A stretch of DNA of 64,000 nt from Nodularia sp. NIES-3585 (GCF_002218065.1 NZ_BDUB01000001.1:3443270-3507269), one strand, 5' to 3'; shown: positions 9,073-19,850, counted from the first letter of the stretch. The notes: generated from the sequence alone by a model not told the origin. Translations and numbers: made by a program.

Positions 9073-9623
9073 ATGAGTTGCTCCCTGATGATGACCGTTT
9101 ACATTTATCTGTTTCTCTCACACACATATACCTTAAATATAAGATACACACATTTTCACGAATTTTCAACTAGATAAATGAAATTATTTTTTGATTAGCG
9201 GCAGATTTATCTGATTTTTGTCTGCTAATATACTATATAGCAGTAGTCACACAGGTATATCAAGCTATAACGACTAACACTGTTGGATACAAAAACAATT
9301 AACAGCCGCTATCACCCAAAATCAACACCACGCTCTTACTTTACCCACGAGGTAAATCTTTTCCTCACCTGAGTCAGCACAAATAGAGGTTTTCTGAGGT
9401 AAGTTGGTGAGAAAAAACACAGCTATATCATGAAATGCTCACGGAACTCCCTCGTAGTTACGCTTTAGCGCTAAAGCATAACTACAAACCACCATGATTT
9501 ATTCATGCCGAGTTACTTAATCTTGAAATTAGAGATAAATACTCTTTCTTAAGCTAGTTGTCCGTGTTATAAGGAATTATCTCACATACAAATAACTTAT
9601 ATATTGTGAGGAACTAGGGCAAA
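9073..9623. other. Divergent intergenic region upstream of the STAND gene
   Basis: There are 551 bp between divergent genes. It contains the perfect-looking palindrome at 9454-9485 (listed separately) and AT-rich sequence that should hold the promoters. No ORF is supported. Confidence 0.45.
9454..9485. repeat. 32-bp palindrome
   Basis: The arms GTAGTTACGCTTTAGC and GCTAAAGCATAACTAC are complementary at 15 of 16 positions with no loop. The sequence resembles a dispersed cyanobacterial palindromic repeat. It could fold as a hairpin in the leader of the STAND gene (about 140 bp before its start). Confidence 0.6.
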
Positions 9624-12600
9624 ATGAATATAGCTGCCGAAATGTCTCAGCTTCCTGAAAATTTTATTACAGGAGTAGCCACTGAGTATGGTGTTACTAA
9701 AACAGAACTAGAAGCCCTATTGCTGGCATTAAATAATTGGTCTGGGGCTGAGATTGCTGCGAAGCTTAAAATTTCTCAGCCCGCAGTCAGAAAAAGACTC
9801 GGAGAAAGCTACCGCAAATTGGGTATAGAAGGTACTGGTAATAAAAAAATCAATAACCTCAGACAAAAACTGGCAGCCCAATATCAAGCTAGTCCAGATA
9901 ATTTTGTTTCACTACGTGAAGATTGGGGTGAAGCAGTTGATGTCGCGGGTTTTCGCGGTCGAAATGAAGAACTTTTAGAGTTGGAACAATGGATAGTAGG
10001 CGATGGGCAAAGCCCCGCCGAAGGCGATCGCGCTCATCGCTGTCGCTTAGTCACAGTTTTAGGAATGGGTGGAATTGGCAAGACAGTTATAGCTGCTAAA
10101 ATTGCTAAAAAAGTTCAGCCAAATTTTGATTATCTGATTTGGCGATCGCTTCGTAATGCTCCCCAGTTAGGTGATGTTCTCACACAACTTTTACGATTTT
10201 TGCCTAATGATGCAGAAGCATATGCAGCAGATAGTGATAATAACAAAATATTACGGTTAATTGACTCTTTAAGAAAAAATCGCTGTTTAGTAATTTTAGA
10301 TAACGTTGAATCAGTACTTCGCAGTGGTGAAGGTAAAACTCACGAACAGGCGGGAGAGTATCAACCAGGATATGAGAACTATGGCTATTTGTTTAAAAAG
10401 GTAGCGGAAGCTGCACATCAAAGTTGTTTATTGTTAACTAGCCGGGAAAAACCGAAAGAAGTAGCAGCACTGGAAGGAAAAAATCTCCCAGTGAAAGTGT
10501 TGCAGCTTTCCAGTTTGAATTTAGACGAAGCTAGAGTTATTTTGCTTGATAAAGGATGTTATTGTTCTGATCAGCAGCTAAATGAATTAGTTAAACGCTA
10601 TTCTGGTAACCCCTTAGCCTTAAAAATCGTTGCTACCACAGTTTACGATTTATTTAGTAACGACATGGCGGAGTTTTTGCTGCAAATTGAGCAAGCCAGC
10701 GCTGTTTATGGAGATATTCGGACTCTTTTAGACCAGCAATTTAATCGCTTGTCAGAGTTAGAAAAAAAATTGATGTATTGGCTAGCAATTCGGCGTGAAT
10801 ATGTTTCTCTCAGAGAAGTCAGAGAGGATCTAGCCACAACAGAACCAGTGTTTAAAATTTTAGAAGTAGTCGAATCTTTGTTGCGGCGATCGCTAATTGA
10901 AAAAGAAGCCAACAATAGCAGATTTCGCCAGCCTTCTGTAGTCATGGAATATGTAACTGAACGGCTGCATGAACAGGCAATTATGGAAATTAGCCAGAAA
11001 AAAAAAATTGATTTTATTAACACCTACCCCTTAATGAAAGCGCGATCGCTTGATTATGTCCGCCAAGCACAAGAACGGCTGATTTTAGAACCTGTAAAAG
11101 ATGAACTCCTGACGATTTTTGGCAAAAACCTGGAATCTCATTTATGGCGGATGCTAGAAACTTTACGACAGGAGTCACCGCTGAAAAAAGGATATGCGGC
11201 TGGTAATCTGATTAATCTACTGCGGCAACTTCACAAAGATCAACCTCAGGTTAACTTAAGTGGAGGTGATTTTGGTGATTTAACGATCTGGCAAGCTTAT
11301 TTCAAAGATGTGAATTTACAGAATACTAACTTTAGCAATTCTGACCTGACTGGCTCTGTCTTCACTGAAACAATGTCTAGTCTAGTTTCAGTCAGGTTTA
11401 GCCCTGATGGTCAGTTCTTTGCCACAGGTTTAATGAATGGAGAAATTCGTCTATGGCAAACATCAGATACTAAACAACTTCATATCTATAGAGGACACAC
11501 TGCTTGGGTTTGGGCATTCACCTTTAGTCCAGACAGCAAAACTCTAGTCAGTGGTAGTGCAGATAATACAATCAAAGTCTGGAATATTGCGACTGGTGAA
11601 TGTCAAAGAACACTTAAAGAACATAAAAATAAAGTATATTCTGTAGCTTTTAGCCCGGATGGACGCATTTTAGCCAGCGCCAGCGAAGATGAAACTATTA
11701 AACTGTGGGATCTCACTACAGATAATTCCCTGCAAACTTTAGATGGTCATACAGACTGCGTTTGGTCAGTCACCTTTCAACCATCTACACTCACAGAAAA
11801 TACACCGTTATTACTAGCTAGTGGCAGTGCCGATAGCAAAATCAAGCTTTGGGATATTAACACAGGTGAATGTGTAAAAACCTTTAAAGGTCACAGCGGT
11901 GATGTGCGTTCAGTGGCTTTTAGTCCCAACGGGCAGAAACTAGCCAGCAGCAGCGAAGACAAAACTGTGAAACTGTGGGACATTAACACAGGTCAATGTG
12001 AGCAAACATTTACGGGTCATACTAAAAAAATTTACTCTGTTCGTTTTAACCCAAATGGAGAAACCCTTGCTAGTTGTGGAGAAGACCGCACAATTAGACT
12101 ATGGAACATTCGTTTGGGTGAATGTTGCCAAATCCTAGAGGGACATTATAGCCAAGTATGGGCGATCGCCTATAGTCTTGATGGACGTACACTGATTAGT
12201 TGTAGCGATGATCAAACAGCCATGCTTTGGGACGTAGCAAATGGCATTCGTTTGAATACACTGCAAGGTTACACCCGTGATGTTTATTCAGTCGCATTTC
12301 ATCCCAAAAATAGCCAAATTTTGGCTAGTGGTCGTGATGACTACACAATTGGTTTATGGAACTGGCAAACAGAACAGTGTCACTCTTTGAGAGAACATCA
12401 AGGAAGAATTCGTTCTGTAGCCTTTCATCCAAATGGACAAATCCTCGCCAGTGGTAGTGCCGACAACACCATCAAGCTTTGGGATATTCAAGACATTCAC
12501 CGCAGCAAATGTATCAAGACTCTTTCGGGACACAGTAACTGGGTATGGACAGTAGTTTTCAGTCCCGATGGGCAAACTATCGCCAGCAGTAGCGAAGACC

Positions 12601-13250
12601 GCAGCATTCGTCTGTGGGACGTGAACACAGGTGAATGTCTTCAGAAATTAACAGGACACAGTAACTGGGTATGGACAGTAGCATTTAGTCCTGATGGCAA
12701 AACTCTAGCCAGTGGAGCTGCTGACAGTGAGGTAAAACTGTGGGATGTTGCCACTTGCCAATGTATTCAAACCTTCACAGATCATACAGACATGATTTGG
12801 TCAGTGGCGTTTAGTCCTGATGGCAAATTCCTCGCTAGTGGTAGCGAAGATAAAACAGTTAAATTGTGGAATCTTCGCACAGGTGAATGTTCTCAAATCT
12901 TCAAAGAACATACTAAACCAGTTTATTCAGTAGCATTTAGTCCCAATGGCCAGATTTTAGCCAGTAGTAGTGCTGATAGCACCGTCAAACTTTGGCATAT
13001 CAACACCAACTGTTGGGATACCCTCAACCACAAACACACAGCAGGGATTCGTGCCTTAGCCTTTAGTCATGATAGTCAGTGGCTGGCCAGTGGTAGCGAA
13101 GATGAAAAGATTCACCTGTGGGATGTACAAAAGTGTAGCCGAGTGCGATCGCTTAAATCTAATCGCTTATATGAGCAGATGAAAATTACTGGTATTACAG
13201 GAATGACAGAAGCTGAAAAATCTTCTTTAATTATGTTGGGTGCCGTTTAA
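9624..13250 (+). CDS. HTH / NB-ARC / WD40-repeat STAND protein
   Basis: This 1208-aa protein belongs to the STAND class of signal-transducing NTPases. In order: an N-terminal helix-turn-helix-like segment (about 30-70: ALNNWSGAEIAAKLKIS, QPAVRKRLGESYRKLGI), an NB-ARC NTPase with Walker A GMGGIGKT at 147-154, Walker B CLVILDN near 220 and a GNPLALK sensor block, a helical arm, a short pentapeptide-like stretch (about 555-580) and 14 WD40 repeats ending in xLWD/N from about 590 to 1190, enough for two seven-bladed propellers. Known relatives sense a ligand through the repeats and oligomerise on ATP. Here the N-terminal module suggests DNA or protein binding. Its role (regulation, development or defence) is not shown by the sequence. 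Confidence 0.88.
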   Translation: MNIAAEMSQLPENFITGVATEYGVTKTELEALLLALNNWSGAEIAAKLKISQPAVRKRLGESYRKLGIEGTGNKKINNLRQKLAAQYQASPDNFVSLREDWGEAVDVAGFRGRNEELLELEQWIVGDGQSPAEGDRAHRCRLVTVLGMGGIGKTVIAAKIAKKVQPNFDYLIWRSLRNAPQLGDVLTQLLRFLPNDAEAYAADSDNNKILRLIDSLRKNRCLVILDNVESVLRSGEGKTHEQAGEYQPGYENYGYLFKKVAEAAHQSCLLLTSREKPKEVAALEGKNLPVKVLQLSSLNLDEARVILLDKGCYCSDQQLNELVKRYSGNPLALKIVATTVYDLFSNDMAEFLLQIEQASAVYGDIRTLLDQQFNRLSELEKKLMYWLAIRREYVSLREVREDLATTEPVFKILEVVESLLRRSLIEKEANNSRFRQPSVVMEYVTERLHEQAIMEISQKKKIDFINTYPLMKARSLDYVRQAQERLILEPVKDELLTIFGKNLESHLWRMLETLRQESPLKKGYAAGNLINLLRQLHKDQPQVNLSGGDFGDLTIWQAYFKDVNLQNTNFSNSDLTGSVFTETMSSLVSVRFSPDGQFFATGLMNGEIRLWQTSDTKQLHIYRGHTAWVWAFTFSPDSKTLVSGSADNTIKVWNIATGECQRTLKEHKNKVYSVAFSPDGRILASASEDETIKLWDLTTDNSLQTLDGHTDCVWSVTFQPSTLTENTPLLLASGSADSKIKLWDINTGECVKTFKGHSGDVRSVAFSPNGQKLASSSEDKTVKLWDINTGQCEQTFTGHTKKIYSVRFNPNGETLASCGEDRTIRLWNIRLGECCQILEGHYSQVWAIAYSLDGRTLISCSDDQTAMLWDVANGIRLNTLQGYTRDVYSVAFHPKNSQILASGRDDYTIGLWNWQTEQCHSLREHQGRIRSVAFHPNGQILASGSADNTIKLWDIQDIHRSKCIKTLSGHSNWVWTVVFSPDGQTIASSSEDRSIRLWDVNTGECLQKLTGHSNWVWTVAFSPDGKTLASGAADSEVKLWDVATCQCIQTFTDHTDMIWSVAFSPDGKFLASGSEDKTVKLWNLRTGECSQIFKEHTKPVYSVAFSPNGQILASSSADSTVKLWHINTNCWDTLNHKHTAGIRALAFSHDSQWLASGSEDEKIHLWDVQKCSRVRSLKSNRLYEQMKITGITGMTEAEKSSLIMLGAV

Positions 13251-13432
13251 GAAAAGCTATCGATTTAAATAATTGAGCGTGGGTTTTTAATATTACATTT
13301 AATCTAAAAAAAAGTTAATTTAATCTTTCTAACGGTACATAAATCATTTCTATAACTATGTTATTTTTCAACAAAAGATACATGAATCATTTCTATATTT
13401 TAGCTACTTTTTCATAAGAAAAGGCAAAAATA

Positions 13433-15097
13433 ATGCAAGTTATGTCTCAAAAATATGAAAGTAATTATATTCATAATAAATTAATCAAAATAATTTTAAT
13501 TGGTGAAATCCTTAAATACCGCAGCTTTAATGGTGCTAACAAAGCATTACCAGTTCTTGCATCTAGTTTATTTAACGCCGGATTCAAACAAGTATTACAG
13601 CTAGATTTAGAAAGGACAGACATCACCATTCAAGATATTTTATTTGAAGTTAGAGATGCGGATTTAGTAATTTTTGCTGGTTGCATGACTCCCCAATGGC
13701 CAGAAATTGATGAACATAGCCAAGCAGTATTTGCAGAACTAGAAAAGCTGAAAAGGCAAAATGTCCCAATTTTAGTTGGTGGTTATGCTACCAAAAGCGT
13801 TGAGGATATCGCCAAAATTACTCCTTGGATAACAGCATTTTGTGACGGTGAAGGCGAAGAATCAATTGTAAAAATTGCTCATGCAGTGGCTAGAGGTACT
13901 TTTTATGAAGATATGCCGCACTTGCCAGGATTATGTTTTGTGACTCAAGATCAAAGTTTTCGCCGTAGCGGCTTTAATCATGCTATTACACCAAGAGTGA
14001 ATAACTTTGATGACATTGACCAAAACTTTGGTATAGTCCATGTGCCAAAAATCCATGATATGGATATTTTTAAATCCCCAGATGGTAGACAAATCAAAAC
14101 AGCACAACTTTTTACCCAAAGGGGATGTCCTTGGCAGTGTAGTTTTTGTAATAAAAGTATAGAAAGTAATCAGATTGTCCGGTTAAGTGAAGAATCTTTC
14201 CGCAGACAATTAAGACAATTAAAGCAGCATGGCTATGAAGCAGTTTATTTAGATGTCGATACTTTTACGGCTCATGAAAAACCTGCAATGTGGGAAGCGA
14301 AAATATTACAACAAGAAGGATTTATTTGGGGTTCAAATACGCGCATCGACAAAATTGACTATAAACAAATGCGCTATTTGATGGAACATAACTGTGCTTA
14401 TATGTTTTTTGGAGTTGAGCATACTTTACCAGAAGTCTCATTAGCTAATCATAAATTTAATGGCTCTTTACAAAGTCAAATTAAGCAAGCATTTGATTAC
14501 CCTCTCAAAGTCGAGAGAGTCTTTCAAGACATGACAAGAGCCGGATTACCTAGCAGTTATTTTCTAATTTTAGGACTTCCCAAAGCCAAGCTCAACGATA
14601 GTAAAACTGCAATTTTAAGTTATGAACCAACAACTTTTGCTGACGACATCAACGCGATCCGTTTTGGATTAGAAAATTGCCATCCAGATTTTTTGAATTT
14701 TAATATATTAAGATTTATGCCTGGTAGTGCTGCGGCTGATATCTCCGGTTGTTCCAGCTATTCCTGTGTACGTCCTTCAGGAGAACAGCCAATTACGGCC
14801 GGATACTTCTTACCACGAGCTGCAAAGCATTATGGCTATCCTATGTCGCCAGAACATGGGGTTTACCGACTGTGTGAGTCAGTCAGCAGATATCAACCCA
14901 TCTCAGTTGCTATGCATCCCCAAAGGGTTTATGATACTATTCGCTGTGCTATGGATTTGATTAATGCCAAGATTGATGCCGGCGGTAAAGCCACTAAGTT
15001 GTTTATGGATAGGGATTTACTGGCCAATGGTCTAGTTAGCAGAGATGACAAGGGAAGATATGCGATCGCAGCTTTAAAAGATTTTGCCCATATTTAA
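13433..15097 (+). CDS. B12-binding-type radical SAM protein
   Basis: The 554-aa protein has an N-terminal cobalamin-binding-like Rossmann region (about 20-150, with FAGCMTPQWPEIDEHS and ILVGGYATKS) and a radical SAM core. The 4Fe-4S cysteines are C-x3-C-x2-C in RGCPWQCSFCNKS (near residue 230). The SAM-binding and barrel regions follow (FLILGLPKAK). The cobalamin motif DxHxxG is not evident, so B12 use is uncertain. The ATG at 13433 has aaaGGc eight bases upstream. It precedes the hmp operon by about 400 bp on the same strand. The reaction is unknown. Confidence 0.75.
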   Translation: MQVMSQKYESNYIHNKLIKIILIGEILKYRSFNGANKALPVLASSLFNAGFKQVLQLDLERTDITIQDILFEVRDADLVIFAGCMTPQWPEIDEHSQAVFAELEKLKRQNVPILVGGYATKSVEDIAKITPWITAFCDGEGEESIVKIAHAVARGTFYEDMPHLPGLCFVTQDQSFRRSGFNHAITPRVNNFDDIDQNFGIVHVPKIHDMDIFKSPDGRQIKTAQLFTQRGCPWQCSFCNKSIESNQIVRLSEESFRRQLRQLKQHGYEAVYLDVDTFTAHEKPAMWEAKILQQEGFIWGSNTRIDKIDYKQMRYLMEHNCAYMFFGVEHTLPEVSLANHKFNGSLQSQIKQAFDYPLKVERVFQDMTRAGLPSSYFLILGLPKAKLNDSKTAILSYEPTTFADDINAIRFGLENCHPDFLNFNILRFMPGSAAADISGCSSYSCVRPSGEQPITAGYFLPRAAKHYGYPMSPEHGVYRLCESVSRYQPISVAMHPQRVYDTIRCAMDLINAKIDAGGKATKLFMDRDLLANGLVSRDDKGRYAIAALKDFAHI

Positions 15098-15501
15098 TAA
15101 TACTTCCTAAACTGGGAATTATATAGATAATTACTCATCTAAAATTTCCCCAGCCTATTAAATTTAAGTGTAAATACTGATAAACTCGCGGTTGAATTTT
15201 GTGAATTTAGCAGTATTATTTACATAATTATCACTTAAAGGTAAGCGGCTTAATTTATCCTTGCTTTTTTCTGGGCTAATTTGCCAAATATATCTGGCAA
15301 TCTCAATCAAAGTAAGTAAATTTACCTTGACTTACTAATTCACGAGATGTGATCATCAGAAAGATCATTTTTTCATTGAATTTAAGCACAAATCCCGTTG
15401 TGTAACTTTTGTATTTGATACTACAAAAAGCTATTAATTAAAATTTGTTGGGAAATGTGGCGCAGCTACTGTATAAATTTAGCTGAAGAAGTAAAAGCAA
15501 A
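15098..15501. other. Intergenic region upstream of hmpA
   Basis: There are 404 AT-rich bases with no supported ORF. In Nostoc punctiforme one of the two hmp transcripts starts 5' of hmpA, so the main promoter is expected here. I cannot define its elements by eye. Confidence 0.45.
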
Positions 15502-16557
15502 ATGAGCACAACTCCTCTAACTGGCTACTGGTTACCCCAGAAACTACATCCTTTATCTCTATTAGCACAACTAACTAGCCGCCATGCTACTGGTTGCTTA
15601 CGCGTATTTACTAAAACGGCTTCTTGGTCAATTAATATAGAAGACGGTCAACTGACTTACGCCTCTTATTCCGATAGACTGTTCGAGCGTCTTGACCATC
15701 ACTTACAACGATTAAGTCAAGAAATTACGACTCTTAACAGCGCCACTCGCGTGCAAATGCGGCTGATGTTTGAACCGAAGAATGAACACCAGTCTATGCA
15801 ATATGCTGATTATCAAGCAATTTGCTGGTTGGTAGAGCATGAACATATTACCCACGCACAAGCAGAAACCCTGATATATGAATTAGCGAAAGAAGTCCTA
15901 GAAACATTTCTGGTCTTGAAAGAAGGAAATTATGAATTTTCTCTGGAAACTTCTTGGGATGAATTACCCAAGTTCTGCCATTTAGACTTGCGGTTATTAG
16001 TCGAATACTGTCACAAACAGTTACGACAGCAGCAAAATATCCAGTCACCAGTTCAAGTGGGACAGGCTTCACCTGTGTTAGCTGGCAAAAATTCGCCTCA
16101 AACTCAGTCTCAATTCCCAAATACTCCAGCAAAGCACTTGAAAACGGCTGAAAATAAGAATAGAAAAAAATCTCAGCCGGCTTTGAAAAAAAGCCTATAT
16201 ACAATTGCCTGTATTGATGATAGTCAAACTGTATTGAATTCTATCAAACTTTTTTTGGATGGCAATACATTTGCAGTTGTGACAATCAACGACCCGGTAA
16301 AAGCATTAATGCAAATTCTTCGCAGTAAACCAGACCTAATTTTACTAGACGTGGAAATGCCCAATTTAGACGGCTATGAGTTGTGTTCTTTATTAAGGAG
16401 GCATTCAGCTTTTAAGAATATACCCATTATTATGGTAACTGGGAGAACAGGATTTATTGACAGAGCAAAAGCAAAAATGGTCAGGTCATCAGGGTATTTG
16501 ACTAAGCCTTTTACCCAAGGGGATTTACTAAAAATAGTCTTTAAGTATCTTGATTAA
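15502..16557 (+). CDS. hmpA: PatA-family response regulator HmpA
   Basis: This is a response regulator of the PatA type. The 351-aa protein has an N-terminal PATAN/DUF4388-like domain (about 1-185: LLAQLTSRHATGCLRVFT ... INIEDGQLTYAS), a linker rich in Gln, Pro and Lys, and a C-terminal receiver (about 230-350) with the phosphorylatable Asp in LILLDVEMPNLDGYE and a conserved Lys in LTKPF. It is first in a five-gene cluster matching the hmp locus of Nostoc punctiforme. In that organism HmpA is reported not to accept phosphate from HmpE, although the Asp is intact here. The function is in hormogonium motility. Confidence 0.85.
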   Translation: MSTTPLTGYWLPQKLHPLSLLAQLTSRHATGCLRVFTKTASWSINIEDGQLTYASYSDRLFERLDHHLQRLSQEITTLNSATRVQMRLMFEPKNEHQSMQYADYQAICWLVEHEHITHAQAETLIYELAKEVLETFLVLKEGNYEFSLETSWDELPKFCHLDLRLLVEYCHKQLRQQQNIQSPVQVGQASPVLAGKNSPQTQSQFPNTPAKHLKTAENKNRKKSQPALKKSLYTIACIDDSQTVLNSIKLFLDGNTFAVVTINDPVKALMQILRSKPDLILLDVEMPNLDGYELCSLLRRHSAFKNIPIIMVTGRTGFIDRAKAKMVRSSGYLTKPFTQGDLLKIVFKYLD

Positions 16558-16625
16558 TTTCACCACATCTAGCAGAATAAATCAATTTGATTAATATACA
16601 ATTTATTTTTGCAGGAGATTGAAGT

Positions 16626-17003
16626 ATGAGTGTTACCTTAGTTGGCAAAATTTTGATTGTAGAAGATTCACCCAGCGAATTGGAACTGATGAGCTATTAT
16701 CTTCAGGATAGTGGTTGCCAGGTAATTAAGGCTGCTAGTGCAAAAGAAGCTTTAGAAAAAGTTTTAGCAGCACAGCCTGATGCAATTGTGACTGATGTGG
16801 TCATGCCAGGAATGAGCGGATTTGAGTTGTGCCGTTCCCTCAAAAAGAATCCGACAACTCAAAAAGTACCGATAATTATTTGCAGTTCTAAAAATCAAGA
16901 AATCGACAAATTATGGGCAATGAAACAAGGTGCTGATGCCTACTTGACTAAGCCATATACACGGGAACAGCTATTGCGTGCTATTAAATCAGTGATATTT
17001 TAA
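16626..17003 (+). CDS. hmpB: CheY-like response regulator HmpB
   Basis: This is a single-domain receiver of 125 aa: ILIVEDSPSE (acidic pocket), phospho-Asp in AIVTDVVMPGMSGFE and Lys in YLTKPYT. It lies 68 bp after hmpA, a gap that may hold a second promoter, as reported for the N. punctiforme locus, and ends only 4 bp before hmpC. Ribosome binding is supported by gcaGGAGattgaagt before the ATG. The homologue accepts phosphate from the CheA-type HmpE and is required for hormogonium development and motility. Confidence 0.88.
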   Translation: MSVTLVGKILIVEDSPSELELMSYYLQDSGCQVIKAASAKEALEKVLAAQPDAIVTDVVMPGMSGFELCRSLKKNPTTQKVPIIICSSKNQEIDKLWAMKQGADAYLTKPYTREQLLRAIKSVIF

Positions 17004-17007
17004 ACAA

Positions 17008-17505
17008 ATGAATAATTCTAAAATTTTAGTTGCCCAAGAAACAAGTGAAAATAACTTTGGAAATAGCTATCTCAAGTTTAGATTAAATCAACAGACTACT
17101 GCTATTGTATCCATGAATCATACACAAGAAGCAGTGATTTTGCCAGTGGAATCTATAACTCCCATGCCAAATATGCTGCCGTGTGTACTAGGTTTAATGA
17201 ATTGGCGGAGTCGCATAATTTGGGCAATTGATCTACCAAGAATGCTGAATTTAGAATTTTTAGATAGTAGATTAAGGCAATATAACATTATTGTAATTCA
17301 GGTGGAATCACTGCTTTTAGGTTTAGTTGTCCACGAAATTAAAGGTATAACTAAATTTATGTCTGATGATATTCAGTCTCCTGTGGGACAAGTAGCATCT
17401 AGTTTAGTGCCTTATTTACGCGGATGTGTTGTTCAGTCAGAAGAAATATTACTGGTTTTAGATGCACAATCTCTTGTGTATTCTCCTATTTTCGGCAGTG
17501 ATTAA
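17008..17505 (+). CDS. hmpC: CheW-like adaptor HmpC
   Basis: This is a CheW-domain protein of 165 aa that would couple the receptor HmpD to the kinase HmpE in a cytoplasmic array. The family pattern is visible in EAVILPVESITPMPNMLPCVLGLMNWRSRIIWAIDLPRML and LVVHEIKGITKF. The start lies 4 bp after the hmpB stop, so translation is probably coupled. Position and size match PilI/HmpC in other cyanobacteria. Confidence 0.85.
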   Translation: MNNSKILVAQETSENNFGNSYLKFRLNQQTTAIVSMNHTQEAVILPVESITPMPNMLPCVLGLMNWRSRIIWAIDLPRMLNLEFLDSRLRQYNIIVIQVESLLLGLVVHEIKGITKFMSDDIQSPVGQVASSLVPYLRGCVVQSEEILLVLDAQSLVYSPIFGSD

Positions 17506-17562
17506 GTCCTAATAAAATTCAGATTTTAGTATTTTCATTTACCTATTAAATTAAATTGCGAT

Positions 17563-19794
17563 ATGTTTCATCGAACTGATAAGGCTAAAAATAATGAATC
17601 TCAAAATCAGAAATTTTTTACGACATCCCAAAAAGAGGCTGGTAATCAAGTAGAACTTTCAGGTAAGTATAATACAGAAACGGCTAATAATGATCACTGG
17701 AATTATGTGGTGAAATATATTCAACGACTCAGTTTAGGTACGAAAGCGGCAATTTTAGCGATCGCGCTCACTAGTTTACCAACATTTGGCATGGGAGCGA
17801 TCGCTTATAGCTTGGCTCGTCAATCCATCAGAAAACAAGTTAACCAATCTCATGCAGCCACGGCTACCAGATTAACAGAGCAAATTAACCGCTTTATGTG
17901 GCGGCGATATCAAGATATTCAAATTATTTCCAATTCACCATTTTTTACCAATACCAGAGTTAGTACAAATACAACTATTTCGGAAAAGCAAGTATTTTTA
18001 AATAATTTTGTCAAGACTCAAAAGGCTTTTAACAGCGTCGCTATCTTTGACCCTGTGGGTAAAGTGATTGTTAAATCTACAGATGCACCTCTAGATAATG
18101 CCAAAAATGCTGCCAACAAAGATGCGGCTGTGATTAGTCAGCCAGAAAACTCAGTCATTAACATTGTTGCACCTATTAAAGATGCCGTCACAGGTCAAAC
18201 TATCGCTGTGGTTAGTGCCAATATGCCTGTAGAATCTTTAGCCCAAGTGACTAAAAGCTATACAGCTAATGGCAGTCAATATTATTTGCTCGATAATTCA
18301 GGAAAAGTTTTTCTCAGTTCACAAACAGAATTTTTAGGTGCAGAATATCCTGGTTTAGCTAATCTCAGGAAAAGCAATCAAGTAGATAGTTTTACAGATA
18401 TTCAAACAATTAATCAAAAGCCAGAGTTAATCAGTTATGTTCCAGCCACCCCAATGGAGGGCTTACCTGATTTAAACTGGCAATTACTTCTGACTACAGA
18501 TACAGCAATTGCTTTTGCACCTCAAAGACAATTGTTACAAACAATCGCCATTTGCACAGTACTATTAGCATTAATTGCAGCTGCGATCGCACTTTGGATA
18601 GTCAAGGGGACTACACAACCAATTTTCCACGGGGCTACGGCTTTATCAAAACTGGCTCAAGGTGAATTCCATACCCGTTGGGAAACAGCAAGCCAAGATG
18701 AATTAGGAGTAATCAGTCACAATTTTAACCAAATAGCTGTTCAATTACAGGTATTAGCTCAACAACAAACAGTCAGGAATCCTGGGGAACAAGATTCTGA
18801 TCAAACACTGCAAATCCAACTTTTAGAACTACTCAGTCAGGTAGAAGGTGCTGCTAGCGGTGATTTGACAGTCCGCGCAGACGTGACGGCTGGAGAAATT
18901 GGCACTGTAGCCGACTTTTTTAATTCCATAGTGGAAAATCTCAGAGATATTGTCACTCAAGTTAAACAAGCTGCTACCCAAGTAAATGGCGCAATTGGTG
19001 CTAATGAAATAGCCATCAGCCAACTAGCAGAGGACGCAATTACTCAAGCTGCTGAAATCAACCGCACTCTGGACGCTGTTGATCAAATGACTGATTTTAT
19101 GAAAAGTGTGGCTGAAAATGCCCAAAAAGCAGCAGTCATTGCCAATAATGCGGCGAATACTGCTACGAAAAGTGGAGAAGCAATGGATTTAACAGTACAA
19201 AATATTTTGGGTTTACGAGAAACCGTGGATGACACCGCGAAGAAAGTCAAACGGCTAGGAGAATCTTCTCAACAAATTTCGCGTGTGGTGTCTTTAATTA
19301 ACCAAATCGCTACCCAAACTAACTTACTCGCCATCAACGCCAGCATTGAAGCCGCCCGCGCTGGTGAAGAAGGACAAGGTTTTGCTATCGTTGCCGAAGA
19401 AGTAGGTGAATTAGCTCTGCGTAGCGCCTCAGCTACTCAAGAGATTGAGCAAATTGTCGAGAATATTCAACGAGAAACCAACGAAGTGGTGCAAGCTATG
19501 GAGATAGGAACTTCCCAAGTGGTGGAAGGGACTCAGGTTGTCGATGAGGCGAAGCATAGCCTGAGTCAAATTTTGGATGTATCACAACAAATAGATTTTC
19601 TGGTACAGTCAATTTCTACTGCAACTGCATCTCAGTTACAAACATCCCAAGCTGTTAGTGAATTGATGCAAGATATCGCCGCTATTTCACAACGTACCAG
19701 CGATTCTTCATCTGTGGTTTCCGAATCTCTGCATCAAACTGTGGAGATTTCCCAGCAGTTACAAGAAACTATGGAATCTTTCAAGGTTAGTTAA
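17563..19794 (+). CDS. hmpD: Methyl-accepting chemotaxis protein HmpD
   Basis: This is a transmembrane receptor of 743 aa (PilJ type). There is a cytoplasmic N-terminus of about 60 residues, a membrane segment near 63-85, a periplasmic Cache-like region (about 90-320), a second membrane segment ([20 protein letters not shown], near 328-348), a HAMP region, a second linker HAMP-like region and a signalling domain with the hairpin tip [20 protein letters not shown] followed by [19 protein letters not shown]. No cheR or cheB gene is nearby, so methylation may not be used. In N. punctiforme the protein forms rings near cell junctions. Confidence 0.88.
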   Translation: MFHRTDKAKNNESQNQKFFTTSQKEAGNQVELSGKYNTETANNDHWNYVVKYIQRLSLGTKAAILAIALTSLPTFGMGAIAYSLARQSIRKQVNQSHAATATRLTEQINRFMWRRYQDIQIISNSPFFTNTRVSTNTTISEKQVFLNNFVKTQKAFNSVAIFDPVGKVIVKSTDAPLDNAKNAANKDAAVISQPENSVINIVAPIKDAVTGQTIAVVSANMPVESLAQVTKSYTANGSQYYLLDNSGKVFLSSQTEFLGAEYPGLANLRKSNQVDSFTDIQTINQKPELISYVPATPMEGLPDLNWQLLLTTDTAIAFAPQRQLLQTIAICTVLLALIAAAIALWIVKGTTQPIFHGATALSKLAQGEFHTRWETASQDELGVISHNFNQIAVQLQVLAQQQTVRNPGEQDSDQTLQIQLLELLSQVEGAASGDLTVRADVTAGEIGTVADFFNSIVENLRDIVTQVKQAATQVNGAIGANEIAISQLAEDAITQAAEINRTLDAVDQMTDFMKSVAENAQKAAVIANNAANTATKSGEAMDLTVQNILGLRETVDDTAKKVKRLGESSQQISRVVSLINQIATQTNLLAINASIEAARAGEEGQGFAIVAEEVGELALRSASATQEIEQIVENIQRETNEVVQAMEIGTSQVVEGTQVVDEAKHSLSQILDVSQQIDFLVQSISTATASQLQTSQAVSELMQDIAAISQRTSDSSSVVSESLHQTVEISQQLQETMESFKVS

Positions 19795-19850
19795 ACAAGT
19801 TATTCGTAATTTATCAGCCAGCAACGAGTAATGACTAAATCATAAACACT

